From the NCBI GenBank assembly GCA_900768625.1, contig CAAGDO010000175.1, positions 1 to 11,544 of the forward strand: 11,544 nt of DNA, given 5' to 3'. Below, piece after piece: positions 5,273 to 11,544 of this stretch. A program made the translations under genes and the position numbers. Numbering within the stretch: position 1 is the stretch's first letter; each line of letters starts with the position of its first letter. This DNA is from Bacteroidaceae bacterium. Its GTDB lineage: Bacteria; Bacteroidota; Bacteroidia; Bacteroidales; Bacteroidaceae. The notes beneath the pieces were generated by a model, which did not search any database, was not told the DNA's origin, and worked only from the letters and a program-made list of their open reading frames with translations.

Positions 5273-7153
5273 TCATCGTCCCATCAGGACCAATAACACG
5301 CTGATGTCGCTTGGCGAAACGCCAGGGATTCTTCCAGCCTGTGCCAATGTTTCGGGGTCGATGGATTTGAGCTTTTGGCGGGCTTCGGTGCTGAGCTGGG
5401 TGATTTCATCGTAGTTGAAATGTCCGCGGATGCGGATGTCTTCCAGACGCTGCATCTTGTCGGCCATGGCACGTTCGCGGGCGATGTAGCCATGATACTT
5501 CATTTCGATTTCTGCGGCCTCGATGATTTCTTCGCGGTCGGTGGTGAAGCGTTGGAGGTATTCCTTGAAATCACCGATTTCTTCACTGAGGTTGGAAAGC
5601 GAAATTTGTGGACGGTTGATAAGGTCGAACAGCTTGCATCCGTTTCGAAGTGGAGTGGTTCCGAGCGATTCGAGGAATCCGTTCATTCGAGCCGGCTTCA
5701 CCGAGAAGTTCTGACAGAAGTCGATGATTTCACCGATGGCTTCCCGTTTCGCTTCGAAGCGTTGGATTCGTTCTTCTGTTGCCAAACCGTAGCGGATGGC
5801 ATAGGGGGTGAGTCGCATGTCGGCATTATCCTGACGGAGCAGGATGCGATATTCTGCGCGAGAGGTGAACATGCGGTAAGGCTCGTCCACGCCTTTCGTC
5901 ACCAAGTCATCGATGAGAACCCCGATATAGGCTTCGTCGCGGTGGAGTACGAAAGGTTCCTTGCCTTGACATTTCAGTGCGGCGTTGATTCCCGCCATCA
6001 GGCCCTGTCCGGCCGCTTCTTCGTATCCCGTCGTTCCGTTCACCTGGCCGGCGAAGAAAAGACCCGGCACGCGTTTCGTTTCGAGCGAATGGTGGAGTTG
6101 GATGGGAGGGAAGAAGTCGTATTCGATGGCATATCCCGGACGGAACACAACCACGTCGCGGAAACAGGGCATGCGCTTGAGGGCTTCAATCTGTACGTCC
6201 ATCGGAAGGCTGGATGAGAAGCCGTTCAAGTAGAGCTCATTTGTTTCCACTCCTTCGGGTTCGAGGAAAAGCGGATGTTGTGTGCGGTCGGGGAAGGTGA
6301 CGAGTTTCGTTTCGATACTCGGGCAATAGCGGGGGCCGATGCTCTTGATTTGTCCGTTATAGAGAGGGGAGTCTGCCAGTCCGCTGCGTAGCACCTCGTG
6401 AACCTCTGCATTTGTTTCGCACGTCCAGCATGGCAATTGAGGAAGCGGGCGGAGCGGAGAAATATAGGAAAAACGGTGGTAGTCCGTTTCGCCGGGCTGT
6501 TCAACCATATCCTCCAAGTGTACGGAACGTTTGTCGATTCGTACGGGTGTTCCCGTCTTCATGCGTGCTGATTCGATGCCCAGTCTGTTGATGCTTTCCG
6601 TAAGAAAGGCCGCTGCAGGTTCGGCGCAACGTCCTCCGCTCACCTGACGACGGCCGATGTGCATCAGTCCGCGCAGGAAAGTACCTGCGGTCAATACTAC
6701 GGCGCTTGCCATAAATGTGGCACCCCAGATGGTGCGTACGCCGCTCACTGCGCCTTCAGCGTTGGTGAGGATTTCCGTGACTTCGTCCTGCCAGATGTGG
6801 AGGTTCTCGGTGTTTTCAAGCCGTAGGCGCCATTCGGTGATGAAGCGGGCGCGGTCGCATTGGGCGCGGGGGCTCCACATGGCCGGTCCCTTTGAGCGGT
6901 TGAGCATGCGAAACTGTATGGCGCAAGCGTCGGTCACTTCGCCCATCTGTCCGCCCAAAGCGTCAATTTCACGAACAATCTGCCCTTTTGCAATACCGCC
7001 AACGGCGGGGTTGCAACTCATTTGGGCAATCTTGTTCATGTCCATGGTGATCAGGCAAGTGCGTGCACCCATGCGTGCGGCAGCCGAAGCTGCTTCACAT
7101 CCGGCATGTCCAGCACCGATGACCACCACGTCGTAATGAAAAACTGTGTCCAT
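5273..7153 (-). CDS. mnmG: tRNA uridine 5-carboxymethylaminomethyl modification enzyme MnmG
   Basis: MnmG (GidA) works with the GTPase MnmE to place carboxymethylaminomethyl or aminomethyl groups on U34 of certain tRNAs, using FAD and methylenetetrahydrofolate. The 626-residue length is normal. The N-terminal FAD-binding motif is G13-A-G15-H-A-G18. The catalytic cysteines C47 (in SCNPAVGG) and C277 (in YCPSIE) fall at the same numbers as in E. coli. A second FAD-binding region, GLFFAGQVNGTTGYEEAAGQ, is at 364-383. The C-terminal helical domain, which contacts MnmE and tRNA, ends in the typical IPGVSPSDISVLLV. It is the first gene of the minus-strand cluster, with a promoter about 110 bases upstream, and diverges from the large secreted-protein gene. 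Confidence 0.98.
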   Translation of the reverse strand: MDTVFHYDVVVIGAGHAGCEAASAAARMGARTCLITMDMNKIAQMSCNPAVGGIAKGQIVREIDALGGQMGEVTDACAIQFRMLNRSKGPAMWSPRAQCDRARFITEWRLRLENTENLHIWQDEVTEILTNAEGAVSGVRTIWGATFMASAVVLTAGTFLRGLMHIGRRQVSGGRCAEPAAAFLTESINRLGIESARMKTGTPVRIDKRSVHLEDMVEQPGETDYHRFSYISPLRPLPQLPCWTCETNAEVHEVLRSGLADSPLYNGQIKSIGPRYCPSIETKLVTFPDRTQHPLFLEPEGVETNELYLNGFSSSLPMDVQIEALKRMPCFRDVVVFRPGYAIEYDFFPPIQLHHSLETKRVPGLFFAGQVNGTTGYEEAAGQGLMAGINAALKCQGKEPFVLHRDEAYIGVLIDDLVTKGVDEPYRMFTSRAEYRILLRQDNADMRLTPYAIRYGLATEERIQRFEAKREAIGEIIDFCQNFSVKPARMNGFLESLGTTPLRNGCKLFDLINRPQISLSNLSEEIGDFKEYLQRFTTDREEIIEAAEIEMKYHGYIARERAMADKMQRLEDIRIRGHFNYDEITQLSTEARQKLKSIDPETLAQAGRIPGVSPSDISVLLVLMGR

Positions 7154-7260
7154 TCAGTGTGATGTGTGTTGTGGGGAAAGAACTCCGTTTGGGACATAAA
7201 CCCAAGTTCTCGACAAGAGGGTCGGGTAGGGGGAAGCTTTCCCTGCTTTTTGTTCTGCTG

Positions 7261-7293
7261 CAAAATTAATTCTTTTCTTGCAGTGCACCGCAA
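7261..7293 (-). promoter_or_regulatory. Candidate mnmG promoter
   Basis: On the minus strand TTG (7293-7291) is followed after 22 bases by TAATTTTG (7268-7261), which fits the Bacteroidetes TAnnTTTG -7 box. The predicted leader is about 100 bases and contains two small hairpins: TTGGG 7189-7193 with CCCAA 7201-7205, and a GGGAA/TTCCC palindrome near 7231-7243. The box continues into GCAGCAG, a run shared with the promoter of the divergent gene. Confidence 0.6.
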
Positions 7294-7601
7294 CGTGTGA
7301 GCGGTTTCTTTATATATGGAGTACAGGGAGCTTCCCTGAATCCAACGAAAAGTGTTCTCTTCTTGCTGAGAGAAGAACAAATGATGTGTAATGGTTATGG
7401 GGCTATTGGTTGTTGGCTAAGGAAAGGGAAACAGACCTCTTTCCTATACCTGACAACTGACAACTCCCACACCCCATTTAGACCTACATTTACGCCCAAA
7501 GAATATATGCTAATGACGTTATTACGTGCCATGCAGCGAATTTGCTCATTTTTTATCCCTTCTATGAACGATTTTTAAAGTGCAACTCGCAAAATAAACC
7601 G
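7294..7601. other. Noncoding stretch between divergent promoters
   Basis: About 300 bases without a credible gene. It contains a tandem pair of TGACAAC (7451-7457 and 7458-7464) and a hairpin AGGAAAG (7420-7426) with CTTTCCT (7439-7445). The length suggests room for regulator binding between mnmG and the secreted-protein gene, but no operator can be named. Confidence 0.5.
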
Positions 7602-7609
7602 TAATTTTG
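7602..7609 (+). promoter_or_regulatory. Candidate -7 box of the large secreted-protein gene
   Basis: TAATTTTG matches TAnnTTTG and continues into GCAGCAG. No clear TTTG lies at the -33 position. A start site near 7616 would give a leader of about 140 bases, with a weak CAGAC/GTCTG hairpin at 7644-7664. The bases before the ATG at 7755 are A-rich and lack a Shine-Dalgarno sequence, as is usual in this phylum. Confidence 0.5.
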
Positions 7610-7754
7610 CAGCAGCTAAACGATAAAAGCCAGGAATGAAAGGCAGACTTCAAAAAAACGTCTGGCGAAATCTCCAGCTTCCCTCGTTCGGCTAAAACCA
7701 TCCAAAGCAATTTATCAACCAATCATTATTTCACTTACAAAGTCAAAACGTATC

Positions 7755-10700
7755 ATGAGAAGAATCAACTACCTCTTCATGCTCGTGATGATGATGTGCA
7801 TGAGCGTGTTCACCGCACAGGCCGATAAGCGTTATACAGCCGAAGGCTTCGGCGACGCTTCCAGTGCTTGGGGCGAAGGTGGCATACAGGAAGGAGTGCC
7901 TTGCATTCTCCAGAACGCTCTTACCGCATCCTACGACGTGCTCAGCAGCAATCAAAAATCCAGCTACGTGAGCGATCAGGCCGTTTTCGTGTTTGAAGCG
8001 GCCACGGACAAAGGCGAAGGCCTTTATCGATTGAAGAACCATGCCGACGGCCTCTATTTGGAGGATCCCGTTTCGAGCGGAAGTTCAAATGTGACTTTCA
8101 CCGAATCGAAAGCCCGCGCTTTCGTGTTCTCTGTGAAGGACTATGAAAATTGGCCCAGTGACGTCATCAAACCCACCGACGGCGAAGAGCGTGACTGGAC
8201 TTGTGCCACTTCTGCCACTCCGCTGATTGACGGTGCCGTGGTGATCACCCGCTACGATGTGAACACCACCGACACACCGCTTGAAAACGTCAAATGGCTG
8301 CAGTCGAACAAGCAGGGCAGCAAACCCAGTTACGGTAATGACTATGCCAACAACGTTTGGGTCATCTACGCTGCAACGCAATTGCATGGTGCTGACTACA
8401 TCAATCAGGTGATGAGCGAACTCTATCCCGAAGGACGTGCCACGGCCGAGAACCTTTACGATGTGGGCGACCAGCCTGGTCAGATCAGCCAGGATCTCTA
8501 TGATGAACTCCTCGCTGCCTATGATGCCATCAACAAGCTTCTCTCAAGCGATTCGCCTTCCGACGAAGTTTGCGAAGCAGCATATGTGCGTTGCGCCAAG
8601 AGTATCGAAAATGCAAAGAATGGTGCCGTTCCCGTGAAGGAAGGTTACTATTATTTCCGCGTAAACCAGAAAGTCGACGGCAATTTCCGTGAAAAGAATG
8701 CCGCCTACGACAATGGTTCGAACATCAAATGGAGTTTCAAGACCGATTGGGAACTTTCCGAAACGCCCAATGCTGCAGACGCCAAATACATCTGGCACAT
8801 CATCCCCAACACCATCGATGAGCGTGGTGGTTACTTCATCCAGAACGTTTACACCAAGCGCTATGTGGGAGCCGTCAAAACCCGCGACACCGCACTCCCC
8901 ACAACCGTAGAACCCGAATCTCCCTGGATCATTCTTCCGCAGGATGGCAACAAGGGCTTCTTCACCGTGGAGAGCATGGACCTTATCAGCAACCCCATCA
9001 TGGGTTATGATGGTACCACCAAGTGCACTGCCATGCATTGCCCCAACTGGACGGACATCGTGGTTGTTTGGACCAACACTGATGTCAATGGTTGTGCCTG
9101 GAAATTCATGAGCGTACAGGAAGACTTCGTCAAGCAGATTGAAGAAGCCACTGTGCAGTACGATCGCAACAGCGCGTTGCAGAAACTGTATGAAAAGGCC
9201 AATTCGACCTATGAGAGCGGTATCGTCTATTCCATCAAGGGAAGCGAAGGTACCAACGACATGAGCGTGGGTGGTCTCGTCACCAGCGAGGACCAGATTT
9301 CAAGCAACGCTCCTGACCGCGATGAAGGTAAGAGCTACGGGGCATTGCTCGACGGTAACCCCAGCACCTTCTTCCATTCCGACTGGCACGGCCAGTACGA
9401 CGTGGAATACCACAGCCTCGCCGTTGATCTGAAGACAGCCTATAACAGCATCGTTGTGAAAATGTGGCGCCGCCTTGAAAGCAATTTGGGCAGCATCAAC
9501 AACGGTGGTAACAATCCCGCCCCGAAGACATTCGTGGTCTATGGCTCCAACAATGCCATGGGTGAAGCCACTGACTCCATTGGTGAGTTCACCTGCGACT
9601 GGTCGACCACTGGCTATTATGCCTCAAAGGGTACGACTGTGGACAATTCCATCGGACTTTGCAGCATTGACGCACCGCAGGCCTACCGTTATTTCACCCT
9701 CTTCGTCAAGGAACGTACGAACGGTGGAACCAACAAGTTCTTCAACCTGGGTGAGCTCCGCGTCTACGAAGGTCCCAAGTACTACGACGCTTCCAAATCC
9801 CTCAATGAAGCTGTGCCTGAAGCCATCCGTACCCGTTTGGCTACTGCCCTCGCACAGGCCAAGAGCGAACTCGCCGAAGAAAAGGCCACTGAAGCTACGA
9901 CCGTAGAACTCCAGGCCGCCTACGACGACTTCCTCGCCAACTTCCCCGATCCCTCTATCGTCAAGAATCTCATCAGCGAAGCCAAGGCACAAGCTGAGGC
10001 TGCCGATGAAAGTACGGATGACATGGGATATTTCAAGCAGGGTGCCAAGCAGGCACTGCTCGACGAACTTGCAAATATCGAAGGTCAGCTGAAGGACGTG
10101 ATGACCGTTGCTGAAATCAACGTTCTCAAGGGACAGATTGAAGCTGCCCTCACTGCTTTCAATGCTCAGCTCATCAAGCCCACCGACGGCATGTACGTCT
10201 ATATCCAGAGCACTTCCAAGTCCACTGACAAGAATCCTCCCACCGATGCCTATCTCTGTGCGTTCAACAACGGCGGTGCACAGGTGAAATGGTACACCAC
10301 CGGCATGGATCAGCTCGCTTCACGTCCCAACTACGTATGGCGTGTGGAAGTCAGTGAAGCTGGAGAATATCGTTTCCGCAATGTCGGCACGGGAGAGTAC
10401 CTCAGCTGCCCCAAGACCCTCAATGCCAAGGTGACCACCAGTCTCGAAGGCGACACCTGCCAGATGACGCTTCGTTCGGCTAAGGTTGCAGGAAGTTTCA
10501 ACTTCGTGCTTGCCGAAAACCTCTTTGCCAATGCCCAGCCCAATTCCAATAACCTCGTGGTGTGGAACTCAGCCAGCGGTTACGACAACTCAGCCTTCCA
10601 GTTCATCGAAGCCGAAAGCTACAATGAGGACTATCTCTACAGCGTTAGCAAGACCACTCAGATCATCACCCTTCCTGTGGCCGTAGATGCCAATATTGGC

Positions 10701-11246
10701 GATGCCACTGGCAAACTCTATAGCGTGAAGGGCCAGACTCCCGATCAGCGCATTTATCTTGAACCCCTCACAGGAATCATCCCCGCCGGCACCCCGTTCA
10801 TCTTCGTACCCAATGAGAACATGAGCGATGGCTTCATTGATTTCCTCACGGAGGCTACAAGCTTCAGCGAATTCACCTACGTGTTCACTCCTCTCACGGT
10901 GAACGGTCTTGTAGGTACACTCGCGGCAACTCCCCTTCCTGAAGGCAAGGGAAAGATCGTGAGTGGTGCCGTGGCGATGACCAAGGACGGTGAAACCGCA
11001 GCTGCCAACAGTGGATACTTCAATGCTGTTCCGCAGATTGACGAAAGCGAAGCCACCGATGTCTACCTCGAAGCAGAGGGCGTGCTCAGCGCCATTGGTC
11101 AGGTTGTTGTCAACAAGGCAGAGAGCGCAGATGTCTATACGCTCAGCGGTGTAAAGGTTCGTTCCAATGTCAAGGGCGCTGCCGCCACGAACGGCCTGCC
11201 CGCAGGCATCTACGTGGTGAACGGACAGAAGGTGTTAGTGAAGTGA
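7755..11246 (+). CDS. Large exported multidomain protein with discoidin-like domain
   Basis: The 1163-residue product starts with a signal peptide (about 1-23, basic MRR, hydrophobic core, cleavage after AQA). Three related beta-rich modules lie at about 25-206, 292-452 and 808-955. Each has a line of the type G-x-Y-x-x-x-N-x-x-x-x-x-Y-L/V (YRLKNHADGLYL, YFIQNVYTKRYV, YRFRNVGTGEYL), reminiscent of ricin-type beta-trefoil repeats. Helical stretches follow at about 230-290, 455-490 and 678-805, the last FIVAR-like. A discoidin (F5/8 type C) domain at about 525-673 begins LLDGNPSTFFHSDWHG. A beta-rich region runs from about 957 to 1110. The end (about 1127-1163) is YTLSGVKVRSN then LPAGIYVVNGQKVLVK, like Bacteroidetes type IX secretion or surface sorting tails. 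No catalytic domain is recognised. A glycan- or surface-binding role is inference. It has its own candidate promoter and terminator, so is probably monocistronic. Confidence 0.9.
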   Translation: MRRINYLFMLVMMMCMSVFTAQADKRYTAEGFGDASSAWGEGGIQEGVPCILQNALTASYDVLSSNQKSSYVSDQAVFVFEAATDKGEGLYRLKNHADGLYLEDPVSSGSSNVTFTESKARAFVFSVKDYENWPSDVIKPTDGEERDWTCATSATPLIDGAVVITRYDVNTTDTPLENVKWLQSNKQGSKPSYGNDYANNVWVIYAATQLHGADYINQVMSELYPEGRATAENLYDVGDQPGQISQDLYDELLAAYDAINKLLSSDSPSDEVCEAAYVRCAKSIENAKNGAVPVKEGYYYFRVNQKVDGNFREKNAAYDNGSNIKWSFKTDWELSETPNAADAKYIWHIIPNTIDERGGYFIQNVYTKRYVGAVKTRDTALPTTVEPESPWIILPQDGNKGFFTVESMDLISNPIMGYDGTTKCTAMHCPNWTDIVVVWTNTDVNGCAWKFMSVQEDFVKQIEEATVQYDRNSALQKLYEKANSTYESGIVYSIKGSEGTNDMSVGGLVTSEDQISSNAPDRDEGKSYGALLDGNPSTFFHSDWHGQYDVEYHSLAVDLKTAYNSIVVKMWRRLESNLGSINNGGNNPAPKTFVVYGSNNAMGEATDSIGEFTCDWSTTGYYASKGTTVDNSIGLCSIDAPQAYRYFTLFVKERTNGGTNKFFNLGELRVYEGPKYYDASKSLNEAVPEAIRTRLATALAQAKSELAEEKATEATTVELQAAYDDFLANFPDPSIVKNLISEAKAQAEAADESTDDMGYFKQGAKQALLDELANIEGQLKDVMTVAEINVLKGQIEAALTAFNAQLIKPTDGMYVYIQSTSKSTDKNPPTDAYLCAFNNGGAQVKWYTTGMDQLASRPNYVWRVEVSEAGEYRFRNVGTGEYLSCPKTLNAKVTTSLEGDTCQMTLRSAKVAGSFNFVLAENLFANAQPNSNNLVVWNSASGYDNSAFQFIEAESYNEDYLYSVSKTTQIITLPVAVDANIGDATGKLYSVKGQTPDQRIYLEPLTGIIPAGTPFIFVPNENMSDGFIDFLTEATSFSEFTYVFTPLTVNGLVGTLAATPLPEGKGKIVSGAVAMTKDGETAAANSGYFNAVPQIDESEATDVYLEAEGVLSAIGQVVVNKAESADVYTLSGVKVRSNVKGAAATNGLPAGIYVVNGQKVLVK

Positions 11247-11290
11247 TAAAGTACTAACCGACTTTGTCTACTACGAATCCGAGTAATAGT

Positions 11291-11324
11291 AAGCCCGGCT
11301 GGAACCGTTCCAGCCGGGCTTTTT
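11291..11324 (+). terminator. Intrinsic terminator of the secreted-protein gene
   Basis: AAGCCCGGCTGGAA (11291-11304) pairs perfectly with TTCCAGCCGGGCTT (11308-11321) around the loop CCG, and a run of five T ends the signal (11320-11324). It lies 44 bases after the stop codon at 11246. This is the strongest terminator in the window. Confidence 0.95.
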
Positions 11325-11385
11325 AGATTATTGCTGTCCGGTAAAATTCTGAGAACTGGATTTCCTGTGCAACAGTTCCATATTT

Positions 11386-11544
11386 GCGCTTCGCGCGTTT
11401 TTTTCAACATGAATGGCCGCCAAAGCCATTAATGACCATTAATTTTTCTTTGTATGCTATGCCCTAATGGGCTTTAATGGTTTTTCCACAGCGTAGCTGT
11501 GGAAATTGTCGTTAATGGCGTGCTTCGCACGCTGGACTTTCAAC
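11386..11544 (-). repeat. Palindrome array, right copy
   Basis: In plus-strand order: H4 (GCGC 11386-11389, TTC, GCGC 11393-11396, then seven T), H3 (CATGAATGGC 11408-11417 with GCCATTAATG 11425-11434, one mismatch), H2 (GCCC 11461-11464 with GGGC 11469-11472), H1 (CCACAGC 11486-11492 with GCTGTGG 11496-11502), and a further H4 (GCGTGC 11518-11523, TTC, GCACGC 11527-11532). The segment 11399-11500 is the inverted counterpart of 1-99. TTTCAAC occurs at 11402-11408 and again at 11538-11544, a 136-base period, so another unit seems to start at the window edge. The first H4 with its T-run could also act as a weak terminator. Confidence 0.85.

Noticed and set aside
5375..6217. A 280-residue frame opposite mnmG, and similar long frames opposite uvrC and the secreted-protein gene
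   Set aside because: They are antisense to well-conserved coding sequence and their products resemble no known family; they arise from codon bias of the real genes.
7297..7578. A 93-residue plus-strand reading frame
   Set aside because: It has no recognisable family feature, overlaps the mnmG promoter region and the TGACAAC repeats, and ends just before the candidate promoter of the next gene.
7755..7823. A lipoprotein signal at the cysteine in MMMCMS
   Set aside because: The residues before the cysteine do not form a lipobox, and a good signal peptidase I site (AQA) follows.
1..11544. CRISPR array, tRNA or rRNA genes, transposase or phage genes
   Set aside because: I looked for regularly spaced repeats with unique spacers, cloverleaf structures and mobile-element proteins and found none.

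Overview
The window is chromosomal DNA from a member of the Bacteroidetes, most likely a Bacteroidales species close to Prevotella. The evidence is the gene order, candidate promoters of the Bacteroidetes type (TTG or TTTG, then TAnnTTTG), start codons without clear Shine-Dalgarno sequences, and a large secreted protein ending in a glycine-, tyrosine- and lysine-rich tail like Bacteroidetes sorting tails. Assignment below the order is inference.

From 359 to 7153 six housekeeping genes lie on the minus strand, in transcription order mnmG, apt, uvrC, dtd, a MazG-like pyrophosphohydrolase gene and deoC. They cover tRNA wobble modification, adenine salvage, nucleotide excision repair, removal of D-amino acids from tRNA, nucleotide hydrolysis and deoxynucleoside breakdown. 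All look intact and keep their catalytic residues. The gaps between them (58 to 283 bases) hold hairpins, a 39-base tandem repeat, candidate internal promoters and, between apt and mnmG, a near-perfect match to the bacterial centromere site parS.

From 7154 to 7754 is a divergent intergenic region with outward candidate promoters for mnmG and for a large plus-strand gene. That gene (7755-11246) encodes a 1163-residue exported multidomain protein: signal peptide, three related beta-rich modules, two helical linkers, a discoidin-like domain and a C-terminal sorting-like tail. It has no enzyme domain I can recognise. A strong intrinsic terminator follows it.

Both edges carry copies of the same array of small palindromes, in inverted orientation and about 90% identical over about 100 positions. 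Each copy lies just beyond the last gene on its side and has the same orientation relative to that gene. At the right edge a second unit begins 136 bases after the first, so the arrays probably continue outside the window. The parS candidate, the palindrome array and the pairing repeats between dtd and the MazG-like gene are the points most worth checking. I see no defence, CRISPR, phage or transposase gene.
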